DNA from: Stenotrophomonas maltophilia
GTDB lineage: Bacteria; Pseudomonadota; Gammaproteobacteria; Xanthomonadales; Xanthomonadaceae
Length of the DNA stretch: 64,000 nucleotides
Assembly (NCBI RefSeq): GCF_039555535.1
Contig: NZ_CP154630.1
Span: 1,315,001 to 1,379,000 of the forward strand
Direction: 5' to 3'
Made by a program: the position numbers and the translations under genes. The notes under the pieces were generated by a model. It saw only the letters and a list, made by a program, of their open reading frames with translations, ran no database searches and had not been told where the DNA came from. Below are positions 41,699-50,898 of the stretch, piece by piece; the stretch's first letter is position 1, and every line of letters begins with the position of its first letter.

Positions 41699-42706
41699 AT
41701 GCTGCTGATCGGCGTTGCCGGCACCGAACTGACCGCCCAGGAACGTGACTGGCTGCAGCACGATGCCGTGGCCGGGGTCGTGCTGTTCAAGCGCAACTTC
41801 GCCTCGCGCCAGCAGGTGACCGATCTGAGCGCGGCCATCCGCGCCGCCGCGCCGCGCCCGCAGCTGATCTGCGTGGACCAGGAAGGTGGCCGCGTACAGC
41901 GCTTCCGTGAGGGCTACAGCGATCTGCCGCCACTGCAGGACATTGGTGCGCTGTATGCCACCGACCCGCAGCAGGCCTTGGCATCGGCCGAACGGCACGC
42001 CTGGCTGATGGCCAGCGAAGTGCGCGCCAGCGGCGTGGACCTGAGCTTCGCGCCGGTGGTCGACCTTGGCCGTGGCAACCGTGCCATCGGCAACCGCGCC
42101 TTCAGTGAAGACCCGCAGGTGGTGGCCGCGTTCACCGCCGCCTACGTGCATGGCATGCATTCGGTCGGCATGGCCGCCACGCTCAAGCATTTCCCCGGCC
42201 ACGGCACCGTGCTGGAAGACACCCACGTCGATACCGCGATCGACCCGCGCGCACTGGACGAGCTGCGCGCGCAGGACCTGGTGCCGTTCCAGGCCGGCAT
42301 CGCCGCCGGTGCCGACGCGGTGATGATGGCACACGTGATCTACCCGCAGGTGGCGCCGGAACCGGCCGGTTACTCGCCGCGCTGGATCCAGGACATCCTG
42401 CGCGGCGAGCTCGGCTTCCGTGGCGTGGTGTTCTCCGACGACATCGGCATGGCCGCCTCGCACAGTGCCGGCGGCGTACCGGCGCGCGTGCACGCCCATC
42501 TGGACGCCGGTTGCGACGTGGTGCTGGTCTGCCACCCGGAGCTGGTTGATGAAGCCCTGCACGCGGTGCAGGGGCGCTCCCTCAATACCGCTGCGCTGCT
42601 GGGCCTGGTCGGCCGCGGCGCGCTTGGCTGGGATGGCCTGCTGGCCGATGCCCGCCATGGCGACACCCAAACCCGTCTGCTTGAAACCCTTGGAAGAACC
42701 GTCTGA
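41699..42706 (+). CDS. nagZ: Beta-N-acetylhexosaminidase NagZ
   Basis: The 335-residue glycosidase of family GH3 has the signature KHFPGHGTVLEDTHVD (about 161-176, with the general acid/base His) and the nucleophile Asp in GVVFSDDIGMAA. It removes GlcNAc from muropeptides in the cytoplasm during peptidoglycan recycling. Its products feed the AmpR pathway that induces chromosomal beta-lactamases in Stenotrophomonas and Pseudomonas. It overlaps the following phosphoribosyltransferase gene by 1 nt. Confidence 0.96.
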   Translation: MLLIGVAGTELTAQERDWLQHDAVAGVVLFKRNFASRQQVTDLSAAIRAAAPRPQLICVDQEGGRVQRFREGYSDLPPLQDIGALYATDPQQALASAERHAWLMASEVRASGVDLSFAPVVDLGRGNRAIGNRAFSEDPQVVAAFTAAYVHGMHSVGMAATLKHFPGHGTVLEDTHVDTAIDPRALDELRAQDLVPFQAGIAAGADAVMMAHVIYPQVAPEPAGYSPRWIQDILRGELGFRGVVFSDDIGMAASHSAGGVPARVHAHLDAGCDVVLVCHPELVDEALHAVQGRSLNTAALLGLVGRGALGWDGLLADARHGDTQTRLLETLGRTV

Positions 42707-43260
42707 TGCCCAACCTCACCATTTCCCAGGCCCTGGCCCAGGCTGACCTGCTGGTCGACCGTCCCACCATCGACAAGGCCATCGCCGGCATCGCCGACGC
42801 CATCGCGCGCGATTACAAGGGCGAGGTGCCGCTGTTCCTGTCGATCATGCACGGTGCGCTGCCGTTCGCCGGCCAGCTGGCGCTGGAACTGGGCGCACGC
42901 GGGCAGGACGTGCAGTTCGATTACCTGCACGCCACCCGCTACCGTGGCGAAACCACCGGCGGCGATCTGGTCTGGAAGCACAAGCCGGCCACCTCGCTGT
43001 TCGGTCGCCGCGTGCTGCTGGTCGACGACATCCTGGACGAGGGCTACACCCTGCAGGGCGTGCGCACCTGGTGCCTGGAGCAGGGCGCAACCGACGTGCG
43101 CATCGCCGCGATGACGGTGAAGAAGCACGACCGCGCGCTGCCGGACGTGACCGCCGACTATGCCGGCATCGAACTGCCGGACCGCTACGTGTTCGGCTTC
43201 GGCATGGACGTCAACGAAACCCTGCGCTGCGTACCGGCCATCTACGCAATGAAGGAATAA
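42706..43260 (+). CDS. hpt: Hypoxanthine-guanine phosphoribosyltransferase
   Basis: The 184-residue type I PRTase has the PRPP-binding loop RRVLLVDDILDEGYTLQGV (about 101-119) and an N-terminal flap FLSIMHGALPFAGQLA. It salvages hypoxanthine and guanine to IMP and GMP. It lies between nagZ and a methylthioinosine phosphorylase; the latter releases hypoxanthine, which this enzyme would re-use, so the pair forms a plausible salvage unit. Confidence 0.93.
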   Translation: MPNLTISQALAQADLLVDRPTIDKAIAGIADAIARDYKGEVPLFLSIMHGALPFAGQLALELGARGQDVQFDYLHATRYRGETTGGDLVWKHKPATSLFGRRVLLVDDILDEGYTLQGVRTWCLEQGATDVRIAAMTVKKHDRALPDVTADYAGIELPDRYVFGFGMDVNETLRCVPAIYAMKE

Positions 43261-43292
43261 CGGCGCAGCCGCCCGCGGCGCGTCCTTTCCAC

Positions 43293-43326
43293 CGCCGGCA
43301 TCCTCGGGTGCCGGCGTTCGTCTTTT
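43293..43326 (+). terminator. Hairpin after hpt
   Basis: CGCCGGCA (43293-43300) and TGCCGGCG (43309-43316) form a stem followed by TTCGTCTTTT, a reasonable intrinsic terminator. The next start codon is 16 nt later, so readthrough may still couple the genes. Confidence 0.55.
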
Positions 43327-43341
43327 CATGGAGTGCTTCGA

Positions 43342-44088
43342 ATGCAACAGATCGCCCTGGCCGTGATCGGCGGTACCGGTGTCTACAACCTGGCCAAGCT
43401 CGACGACGTGCAGACCCACGAGGTTGATACGCGCTTCGGCCGCCCGTCCGGCCCGGTACGCGTGGGCACGCTGCTGGGCCATCGCGTCGCGTTCCTGGCG
43501 CGGCATGGTGAAGGTCACTCGCTGCCGCCGCACAAGATCAACTACCGCGCCAACCTGGCCGCGCTGCAGCAGCTGGGCGCGCAGCGCGTGCTGGCGTTGA
43601 ACACGGTCGGCGGCATCACCGAGCACTTTGGTCCGCGCGTGCTGGCCTGCCCGGACCAGATCATCGACTACACCTGGGGCCGCATCAGCACCATCTGTGA
43701 AGAAGAAGGCACCGACGTGGTCCACGTCGATTTCGGCCACCCCTACACGCCGATGCTGCGCAGCAAGATCCTGGCCGCAGCCAAAGTGACCGGTGTCACG
43801 GTCCACGACGGTGGCTGCTACGGCGCAACCCAGGGCCCGCGCCTGGAAACCATCGCTGAAATCGCCCGCATGCGTCGTGACGGCTGCGACCTGGTGGGCA
43901 TGACCGGCATGCCCGAAGCCGCGCTGGCACGGGAGCTGGGCCTGGATTACGCCTGCCTGGCGATCATCGCCAACTGGGCCGCCGGTTGCGGTGATGGCGA
44001 GGAGATTACGATGGCCGAAGTGCTGGCCAACGTGCAGGCGGCCAGCAACGGACTTCCGGAACTGGTGGGCGAATTGGCGCGGGGGTGA
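43342..44088 (+). CDS. S-methyl-5'-thioinosine phosphorylase (MTIP)
   Basis: The 248-residue purine phosphorylase of the MTAP/PNP class has IGGTGVYNL at the N-terminus, [22 protein letters not shown] for phosphate and ribose binding, and [29 protein letters not shown] at the base site. The Asn in IANWAAG replaces the Asp of MTAP and matches enzymes that prefer 6-oxopurines, supporting methylthioinosine over methylthioadenosine. I start at [11 protein letters not shown] (43342). The same neighbourhood with nagZ occurs in Pseudomonas, from which MTIP was described. Confidence 0.88.
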   Translation: MQQIALAVIGGTGVYNLAKLDDVQTHEVDTRFGRPSGPVRVGTLLGHRVAFLARHGEGHSLPPHKINYRANLAALQQLGAQRVLALNTVGGITEHFGPRVLACPDQIIDYTWGRISTICEEEGTDVVHVDFGHPYTPMLRSKILAAAKVTGVTVHDGGCYGATQGPRLETIAEIARMRRDGCDLVGMTGMPEAALARELGLDYACLAIIANWAAGCGDGEEITMAEVLANVQAASNGLPELVGELARG

Positions 44089-44117
44089 TTGTCTTCCCCG
44101 AGCAAGCTTTGCATACT
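44089..44117 (+). promoter_or_regulatory. Sigma-70 promoter of the cold-shock gene
   Basis: TTGTCT (44089-44094), a 17-nt spacer and CATACT (44112-44117) give a good -35/-10 pair. The predicted leader before the ATG at 44177 is about 53 nt, shorter than the leader of E. coli cspA. Confidence 0.55.
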
Positions 44118-44176
44118 CAGCTTGTGCGCGGGTTCAGCGTACACCACCCATTCATTGCATAAGGTCTCGCATCACC

Positions 44177-44383
44177 ATGCCGAACGGTACCGTCAAGTGG
44201 TTCAACGACGCCAAGGGATTTGGCTTCATCTCGCCGGAGGATGGCAGCGCCGACGTGTTCGCGCACTTCTCCGCCATCAACTCCAAGGGCTTCCGCAGCC
44301 TGCAGGAAGGCCAGCGTGTCACCTATGACGTGACCCAGGGCCCGAAGGGTGCCCAGGCTTCGAACATCACGCCGGCCGAGTGA
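44177..44383 (+). CDS. Cold-shock domain protein, CspA family
   Basis: The 68-residue OB-fold protein has both RNA-binding motifs, KGFGFI and VFAHFS. It starts [11 protein letters not shown] and ends ASNITPAE. Such proteins act as RNA chaperones; some are cold-induced, others growth-related, and the sequence does not decide between them. The gene has its own promoter and terminator. Confidence 0.96.
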   Translation: MPNGTVKWFNDAKGFGFISPEDGSADVFAHFSAINSKGFRSLQEGQRVTYDVTQGPKGAQASNITPAE

Positions 44384-44402
44384 TCCACTCGACAGTGCGT
44401 TG

Positions 44403-44430
44403 AAAACCCCGCTCCGGCGGGGTTTTTTTT
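44403..44430 (+). terminator. Intrinsic terminator of the cold-shock gene
   Basis: CCCCGC (44407-44412), loop TCCG, GCGGGG (44417-44422) and eight T form a textbook terminator, with flanking A and T extending the stem. Confidence 0.93.
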
Positions 44431-44486
44431 GCGTGGCATGCCCGCGGCCCGTTCGCGATTCCACCCGCCTCGGGCACAATGCAGCC

Positions 44487-45752
44487 ATGACGGAACGACT
44501 GCGTATCGCCGTGATCGGCTACGGCACCGCTGGACAGGCAGTGTCCATCCTGCTCACCCGTGATGGCCACGAGGTGGAGATCTTCGAACGCGTGCCCGCG
44601 CCGGGGCCGGTGGGCGCCGGCTTCCTGCTGCAGCCCAGCGGCCTGCAGGTGCTGTGGCAGATGGGGCTGCTGGATGCGGTACGCGCGCATGCCGCGCCGG
44701 TGCACCGCCTGTATGGCGACACGCCGTGCGAGCGCGCGGTGATGGACATGCGCTACGGCGGCCTGGATGCGCGCCTGCACGGATTCGGCATGCAGCGTGG
44801 GGCGCTGTTCTCGCTGCTGGATGATGCCCGTGGTGGGCTTGGCCTGCTGCATGCCGGTACCGCCATCACCGAGGTGGATGCTGTGCACGGGCGCCTGCGC
44901 GACAGTGAAGGGCGCGCGCACGGCCCGTTCGATCTGGTGGTGGCCGCCGATGGCGCCGCTTCTACGCTGCGCGGCACGATCGCCGGTGGTGCCGGACTGG
45001 ATCGCGTGTACCCCTGGGGGGCGCTGTGGTGCCTGTTGCCGGCCGAAGACTGGCCACATGTGCAGGAGCTGCGGCAGCGCTACGTGGCCGCGCGCAAGAT
45101 GATCGGCCTGCTGCCGGTCGGTACGCGCCCGGGCGATGACACGCCGCGCCTGAGCTTCTTCTGGAGCTTGCCACGTGCCGACTTCGAGCGCTGGCAGGCC
45201 GATGGCATGACGCCTTGGCTGGATGAGCTGCATGCACTGTGGCCGCAGGCCAGTGCGCGCTTTGCCCACCTGCGCGATGCCGGCCAGCTGGCACGTGCGG
45301 TCTATCGCGATGCAGTGATGACGCGCTGGCACCAGGGCCGCATGGTGCTGGCAGGTGATGCCGCGCACGCGATGAGCCCGCAGCTGGGGCAGGGCGTGAA
45401 CATGGCGCTGCTCGATGCGTTGGCATTGCGCGATGCCGTTCGCACGCATGGCGGTGGTGCCGAAGCGTTGCAGGTGTACCAGGCGCAACGCAGGGCGCAC
45501 GTTGCGGTGTACCAGCGTTGGAGCCGTTGGCTGACGCCGCTGTTCCAGTCAGACCGCGATGCCTGGGCGAAGGCGCGCGATGTGCTGCTGGGCCCGATGG
45601 GGCGCCTGCCCGGAGGCCGTGGCCACATGCTGCGCGTGCTCAGTGGCACACAGCAGGGCTGGTTCGGTTCGCTCGCGCTGGATCCTGACTTCATCGAGGC
45701 AATGGCCATGGTGGCGACGCCTCGCATCCGCACGAGCACCGCAAGTGCGTGA
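44487..45752 (+). CDS. FAD-dependent monooxygenase (UbiH/PHBH-like)
   Basis: The 421-residue flavoprotein has the dinucleotide fold VIGYGTAGQAVSILL at the N-terminus, a DLVVAADGAASTLR (DG) motif near residue 150, and the GD motif MVLAGDAAHAMSPQLGQGVNMALLDA. These place it in the class A flavin hydroxylases that oxidise aromatic or ring substrates with NAD(P)H. The substrate is unknown; no catabolic genes are adjacent. It starts 56 nt after the cold-shock terminator. Confidence 0.88.
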   Translation: MTERLRIAVIGYGTAGQAVSILLTRDGHEVEIFERVPAPGPVGAGFLLQPSGLQVLWQMGLLDAVRAHAAPVHRLYGDTPCERAVMDMRYGGLDARLHGFGMQRGALFSLLDDARGGLGLLHAGTAITEVDAVHGRLRDSEGRAHGPFDLVVAADGAASTLRGTIAGGAGLDRVYPWGALWCLLPAEDWPHVQELRQRYVAARKMIGLLPVGTRPGDDTPRLSFFWSLPRADFERWQADGMTPWLDELHALWPQASARFAHLRDAGQLARAVYRDAVMTRWHQGRMVLAGDAAHAMSPQLGQGVNMALLDALALRDAVRTHGGGAEALQVYQAQRRAHVAVYQRWSRWLTPLFQSDRDAWAKARDVLLGPMGRLPGGRGHMLRVLSGTQQGWFGSLALDPDFIEAMAMVATPRIRTSTASA

Positions 45753-45932
45753 GGCGTGCCGTCACGTGAATTAACGGTTGCCTCACCGCAGATATGCGAG
45801 AAGTAGGTTGCACGCGACTGCGCGTCGCCCGTTTTCCTTTCCGTGATCAACATCGCGCGTGGCCCGGGCGGCGCTGCCGTTGTGGCCTGTTGCGGCCCGG
45901 ACGTGCCGCCTGATGTTGAAGAGGAGGATGCC

Positions 45933-46202
45933 ATGTTGTTCGCGGTCCAGGAGCTGGAATCGGAAATCTGCAAGCTGCGCGGTCTGCTGCAGATGCTGCA
46001 CGAGGACCAGCCCGACGTACTGGAAGACGTGTTCGAGTTCCATGTCGGCAGCCTGATCAGCCATGCGTCACCGGAACACCACGCGCGCATCCGCACCTGC
46101 GCGCAGGAGATGCTGGCGACGGTTCAGGCCTTGCCGCGGCGGCGCGAGGATGACACGCCTGATTTCCAGTTGATGCCGCAGCTGGGCATCCGCCCAGCCT
46201 GA
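45933..46202 (+). CDS. Small acidic protein of unknown function
   Basis: The 89-residue protein is acidic, soluble and probably alpha-helical (LFAVQELESEICKLRGLLQMLHE, with heptad-like spacing). I prefer ATG 45933, which follows GAGGAGGA; the frame is open from GTG 45843, but the extra 30 residues look unstructured. It is convergent with the phosphoesterase gene, with 1 nt between them. I do not recognise the family. Confidence 0.7.
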   Translation: MLFAVQELESEICKLRGLLQMLHEDQPDVLEDVFEFHVGSLISHASPEHHARIRTCAQEMLATVQALPRRREDDTPDFQLMPQLGIRPA

Positions 46203-46203
46203 G

Positions 46204-46845
46204 TCAGGCGACCGGCAGTTCCACCAGGCTGCTTTCCACGCAGGCGATCATCTGTTCGCCGCGAGCGGGCACAGGCACGATTCCGGCAGTGAATGCGGAG
46301 AATGCCGGCAGGATCGTCGTCCGGTCACGCAACCAGAATGCGGGGAAGCGCCTTCGCAGGGGCGCCAGAGCGATCTGCGGGTGCAGATGTCCTGCGATCA
46401 CGTGCAACGCTGCATCGGGCGCCGGCTCATGGCGAAGCAGGAACGGTGGCAGCTGTACGTCATCGTGGATCTGAACCTGCAGATGTGCATGCGGTAGCTG
46501 CCGGTCGTGGTTGCCGCGAATGACGTGCACGTCCAGCGATGCGTTGCGTTCGCGCCATCCCAGCCACTGCTGGTACCACGCGGCGCGATGCGCCGGTCCA
46601 TGCAGGATGTCGCCCAGGATCCACAATTCGCGGCAGGCATGCAGGTCCAGAAGCCGCTGCAGGCGTTGCAGGTCTTCGCCGGTGCCGCCGCTGGGCAGCG
46701 CGATGCCGGCACGGCGGAACACATCGGCCTTGCCCAGGTGCAGGTCTGCGATCAGCAGTGCCTGCCGCGCGGGCCAGTACAGCGCACGCGCGCCAAGCAG
46801 AACCACGGACTCTCCGGCAAGCCGCAGCGGCAGTTCATCGGCCAT
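46204..46845 (-). CDS. pdeM: Ligase-associated calcineurin-like phosphoesterase
   Basis: The 213-residue metallophosphoesterase has the motif series IADLHLGKADVFRR, GDILHGPAHR, VIRGNHDRQL and VIAGHLHPQI, which supply metal ligands for a two-metal phosphatase site. Members next to ATP-dependent ligases form the ligase-associated (LigD-independent) repair group. Its substrate is unknown. The start overlaps the helicase 3' end by 11 nt; it is the last gene of the four-gene operon. Confidence 0.9.
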   Translation of the reverse strand: MADELPLRLAGESVVLLGARALYWPARQALLIADLHLGKADVFRRAGIALPSGGTGEDLQRLQRLLDLHACRELWILGDILHGPAHRAAWYQQWLGWRERNASLDVHVIRGNHDRQLPHAHLQVQIHDDVQLPPFLLRHEPAPDAALHVIAGHLHPQIALAPLRRRFPAFWLRDRTTILPAFSAFTAGIVPVPARGEQMIACVESSLVELPVA

Positions 46846-49294
46846 GGCGGCGCTCCAGCTGCTGCGCCGCGCGTTGTACGCGTGTACGCCAGTCTTCGTT
46901 GCTGAACTGGCCGCGCAGGCGTTCGGCCCACAGCGGAAAGCCCAGTGGCGTGAGTGATGAAGGGCGCTGCACCGACAACCGTTGCGTGCCGATGCGCTCC
47001 AGTACCTGCTGCAGCCCCGGCAGGTCGAGGCTGTCGTACAGCACTTCACGTTCCGCCAGCGCCAGCAGCAGGTGATCCGGATCGTGTTCGCGCAGCACGT
47101 CGTACAGCAGGCCGGCGGACGCCTGCAGCTGGCGCAGTGACCGTGGCATGCCACCGGGAAGGCTGGGTACCAGCAGGCCCGCCACGCGCGCAATGCCGCG
47201 GAACTGGCGTCGCGCCAGTTCGCCCAGGTTCACCGCCGTGCGCAGGTCATCCAGCAACCGGTCGTTGCTGAACAACGCGCGCCATTGCCCCGTATCCAGA
47301 TCGATGGTCTGCGCCGGCGCCAGCACCAGGCCGTGATCGTTCACCGCATAGCCGATGCTGTTGCGTTGCTGGCGGGTGCAGCGCAGCGCCAACAGTGCCG
47401 CCAACGCTTCGTGCACGTGGCGGCCGGCAAAGGGATAGACGAACAGGTACTGACCGTCGCGGCGCCTCACGTCTTCCAGCAGCAGATGATCCGCACCGGG
47501 CCGTGCTGACAGGCGTGCCTGCAATGCCAGCAGTGGCGCCAGCCAGCGCGATTCCGCGCTGTCATCGCAACCGGACAGTACCGCTTCCAGTTCGCGGCCG
47601 AGCGCCTTCGACAGCGGCAGCTGGCCCCCTTGCCAGCGCGGCACCGCACCGTCACCGCGTCCGCGCGCCAGCCGCACGAACGCAGTCATGTCGCGCAGCT
47701 GCACCAGTTCAAGCAGGCGTCCTGCGAACTGGAAGCGGTCGCCGCGACGCAGGCGGCTGGCGAACTGCTCCTCCACCGCGCCCAGGCCGCCCCCACGCAG
47801 GAACTGCACGCGCACGCTGCCATCGCTGCTGATGGTCCCGATCGACAACCGGTGCCGCAGCGCCTGCCGACGGTCGTGCATGCGGTAGCAGCCATCGGCG
47901 TCACGCACGACTTTGTGGAAATCGGGGTACTGGGCCAGGGCCTGGCCGCCTTGCACGATGAACGTCAGCACGGCCTGCCATGAGGCATCGCTGAGCGACG
48001 CGAAGGCATGCGTACGCCGCACCTGGGCCAGCAGCGCGTCACCGTCGAAGCCGCCGGCCAGTGCGCGGCTGACCGCATGTTGGGCCAGTACATCCAGCGA
48101 CAGCGTCGGCGGCCTGCGTGCTTCGACCACGCCTTCGGCCAGTGCGCGGCGCACCGCGGCGTACTCGGCCAGCTCCAGCGCATGGCTGGGGATGCACAGG
48201 ATGGCGCCGCGGGCGCCGGGGCGGTGGCGTGCACGCCCGGCACGCTGGCGCAGCCGTGCAACGCCCTTCGGGCTACCCAGCTGCAGCACCTGGTCGACCT
48301 CCGGGAAGTCGACGCCCAGGTCGAGGCTGGACGTGGCGACGACGCAACGCAGCCTGCCTGCGCGCAGGCCATCCTCCACCTGTTGGCGCAGTGCCGGGTC
48401 CAGCGAGCCGTGATGCAGTGCCAGCGTATCGGCGTCTTCTGGCCAGACCGCCGCCAATGCCTGGTGCCACAACTCGGCCTGGGCACGGGTATTGGTGAAC
48501 AGCAGGCTGCTGCGCGCCTGCATCAGCGCATCCAGCACGCGCGACAGCTGTGCCAGCCCCAGGTGCCCGGCCCACGGGAAACGTTCGCCGGGTTCCGGCA
48601 GCAGGCTGCGCACGGTGATCGCGCGCGGGCGAACGCCCTGCACGATCGGTGCGTCCGGCTGGTCAGGCAGCAGCACGTCGCGGGCCTGGGGCAGATTGCC
48701 CAGGGTGGCCGACAGCCCCCATAGCTGCAACGAAGTTGCGGTATCGCGCAGCACCGCCAGGTTCAACTGCAGCAGCACCCCACGCTTGTTGCCCAACAGT
48801 TCGTGCCATTCGTCCACCACTACGCAGCGCAACTGGCGCATGCGGGGCAGCGTATCGGGATAGCTCAGCAGCAGCGCCAGCGATTCCGGCGTGGTCACCA
48901 GCACGTCGACGCGCCCCTCGCGTGCCTGTCGTCGCTCGCGGCTGCTGGCATCGCCGCTGCGCAGGCCGACCCGCCAGCCCAGTCCCAGTCCGTCGACCAC
49001 CGCCTGCAGTGCGCGCGCGGTGTCGCTGGCCAGTGCGCGCAGCGGCGTCACCCAGAGCACCTGCAGTGGCCGCACTGCACTGGCGCGGCGAGGGGACGGC
49101 AGCGGATCGATCATCGCCTGCAGCAGCGGCCCACCGAACATCGCCAGTGTCTTGCCGCTGCCCGTAGGCGTATGCAGCAAGCCGGATTCGCCAGCGAGAT
49201 AGTGACGCCACATCGCGCGCTGGAACGGCAGCGAACGCCAGCCGCGAGCGGCGAACCAGTCCTCCAGCCTGCGCAGCGCCTGGTTGCGGGTCAT
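46835..49294 (-). CDS. Ligase-associated DEXH box helicase (Lhr-like)
   Basis: The 819-residue helicase has Q-motif-like FQRAMWRHYL, Walker A TPTGSGKTLA (about 40-50), the DEXH box VVDEWHELLG and LWGLSATLGN. The second RecA domain shows SSLLFTNTRAQAE and RQRAGRARHRPG. A winged-helix and Lhr-core-like region follows. The related mycobacterial Lhr is a 3'-5' helicase. It overlaps the ligase by 4 nt, and in this class the helicase always accompanies exonuclease and ligase. Confidence 0.94.
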   Translation of the reverse strand: MTRNQALRRLEDWFAARGWRSLPFQRAMWRHYLAGESGLLHTPTGSGKTLAMFGGPLLQAMIDPLPSPRRASAVRPLQVLWVTPLRALASDTARALQAVVDGLGLGWRVGLRSGDASSRERRQAREGRVDVLVTTPESLALLLSYPDTLPRMRQLRCVVVDEWHELLGNKRGVLLQLNLAVLRDTATSLQLWGLSATLGNLPQARDVLLPDQPDAPIVQGVRPRAITVRSLLPEPGERFPWAGHLGLAQLSRVLDALMQARSSLLFTNTRAQAELWHQALAAVWPEDADTLALHHGSLDPALRQQVEDGLRAGRLRCVVATSSLDLGVDFPEVDQVLQLGSPKGVARLRQRAGRARHRPGARGAILCIPSHALELAEYAAVRRALAEGVVEARRPPTLSLDVLAQHAVSRALAGGFDGDALLAQVRRTHAFASLSDASWQAVLTFIVQGGQALAQYPDFHKVVRDADGCYRMHDRRQALRHRLSIGTISSDGSVRVQFLRGGGLGAVEEQFASRLRRGDRFQFAGRLLELVQLRDMTAFVRLARGRGDGAVPRWQGGQLPLSKALGRELEAVLSGCDDSAESRWLAPLLALQARLSARPGADHLLLEDVRRRDGQYLFVYPFAGRHVHEALAALLALRCTRQQRNSIGYAVNDHGLVLAPAQTIDLDTGQWRALFSNDRLLDDLRTAVNLGELARRQFRGIARVAGLLVPSLPGGMPRSLRQLQASAGLLYDVLREHDPDHLLLALAEREVLYDSLDLPGLQQVLERIGTQRLSVQRPSSLTPLGFPLWAERLRGQFSNEDWRTRVQRAAQQLERRHGR

Positions 49295-50898
49295 CGCGCC
49301 AGGGCCTGCAGGGCGGCGAGCTGGTCGGCCTCGCTGGCCGGCTTGTCGTGGCGCCAGCGCAGGATGCGTGGAAAGCGCACGGCGATGCCTGACTTGTGCC
49401 GTGAGCTGCGGTTGACCGCCTCGAAGCCCAGCTCGAACACCTGCTCGGCACGCACGCTGCGCACCGGGCCGAAGCGCTCGCGGGTATTGGCGCGGATCCA
49501 GCGGTCGAGCGCGAGGATCTCCTTGTCATCCAGGCCCGAGTAGGCCTTGGCGACCGGCACCAGCGTGTCGCCGTCCCAGACCCCGAAGGTGTAGTCGGTG
49601 TACAGCGTGCTGCGCCGCCCATGGCCGGCCTGTGCGTACAGCAGCACCGCATCGAGGGTGAGCGGATCGACCTTCCATTTCCACCAGTCACCGCGGCGGC
49701 GTCCGGACTGGTAGGGGGACGTGCGCCTTTTCAGCATCAACCCCTCCACGCCGCGTTCGCGTGCGACATCGCGCATCGCGGCGGCCTGCAGCCAGTCGTC
49801 CGCTGCGACGTCGGGGGAAATCTGGATCCGCGCATCATCCAGCGCACCGATGACCTCGGCGAGGTGGGCGCGCCGTTGCTGCAGCGGCAGCCCGCGCAGA
49901 TCCTCGCCCTCGCGTCCCAGCAGGTCGTACGCCAGTACGCGCACCGGCGTATTGCGCAACGTCGCCGCGCCCGGCTTGCGGCGCTGGATGCGGGTCTGCA
50001 GCGCGGTGAACGCGCGCGGCAGGTTGCCGGCTTCGTCCCATGCCAGCAGCTCACCGTCCAGCACGCAGCCCTCCGGCAGCGCCAGCGCTGCGTGCTCGAT
50101 CTCGGGGAAGCGGCCATCCAGTCGTTCCTCGCCGCGGGACCACAGCGCCACCTCGCCACGACGGCGCAGCAGCTGCAGGCGGATGCCGTCCCATTTCCAC
50201 TCCAGCAGCCAGTCGTCGATGGGCCCGAGGCGCTCGGCAGGGTCGCCTTCGAGCGGCGAGGCGAGGAAGAACGGGTAGGGCTGCTGCCGGTCCGATGGCA
50301 GCTCGTCCGGCGACAGCAGCTCGGACAGCACACCCGGCGAGGGCACCCACTCGCCGAGCATGCGCTGGGCAATGCGTGCGATGTCCAGACCAGACCATTC
50401 GGCCAGCGCCTGCTGTACCAGACGTTGCGAAACACCCACCCGCAGGGCGCCTGTCAGCAGCTTGTTGAACACCAGTCGTTCGCTGGCCGGCAATTGTCGC
50501 CACCCCGCGAGCACGGCGGCCCGGCGTTCCTCCTCCGGCCGGTTGGCGACGGCCAGCAGGTGCTGTTCGATCCAGTCGGCCAGCGGGCGGTCGGGGGCAA
50601 CCTGCGCCGGGTCATCCAGCAGCAGGGTCAACGTTTCGGCCAGGTCGCCCACCTGCGCATAGCTGTCCTCCACCAACCATGGCGGCAGGCCCGATTCCTC
50701 GCTCACCCACGCGCGCAGTTCGCCGCTGGCGGCGATCTTCCGGCGTGCGCCGCCCACCTTGCCGCCGCTGAGCAGGTACAGCGCCCACGCCGCGTCATGC
50801 GCGCGCGCCTGGCGGAAGTAGTCGACCAGCGCCGCACGCTTGTCCAGCGTGGCGGTGCTGCGGTCCAGGCGCTGGTAGAGCGCGGCGAAGCTCTTCAT
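49291..50898 (-). CDS. ATP-dependent DNA ligase (LigB/LigC-type, ligase-associated operon)
   Basis: The 535-residue ligase has an N-terminal helical DNA-binding domain (about 1-200), an adenylation domain with the KxDG motif EWKWDGIR (nucleophile Lys about 235) and the ELLAWD motif III, and a C-terminal OB domain with motif V GLMLKRRTSPY. It seals nicks using ATP, in addition to the housekeeping NAD ligase. It overlaps both neighbours by 4 nt, so the operon is tightly coupled. Confidence 0.95.
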   Translation of the reverse strand: MKSFAALYQRLDRSTATLDKRAALVDYFRQARAHDAAWALYLLSGGKVGGARRKIAASGELRAWVSEESGLPPWLVEDSYAQVGDLAETLTLLLDDPAQVAPDRPLADWIEQHLLAVANRPEEERRAAVLAGWRQLPASERLVFNKLLTGALRVGVSQRLVQQALAEWSGLDIARIAQRMLGEWVPSPGVLSELLSPDELPSDRQQPYPFFLASPLEGDPAERLGPIDDWLLEWKWDGIRLQLLRRRGEVALWSRGEERLDGRFPEIEHAALALPEGCVLDGELLAWDEAGNLPRAFTALQTRIQRRKPGAATLRNTPVRVLAYDLLGREGEDLRGLPLQQRRAHLAEVIGALDDARIQISPDVAADDWLQAAAMRDVARERGVEGLMLKRRTSPYQSGRRRGDWWKWKVDPLTLDAVLLYAQAGHGRRSTLYTDYTFGVWDGDTLVPVAKAYSGLDDKEILALDRWIRANTRERFGPVRSVRAEQVFELGFEAVNRSSRHKSGIAVRFPRILRWRHDKPASEADQLAALQALAR

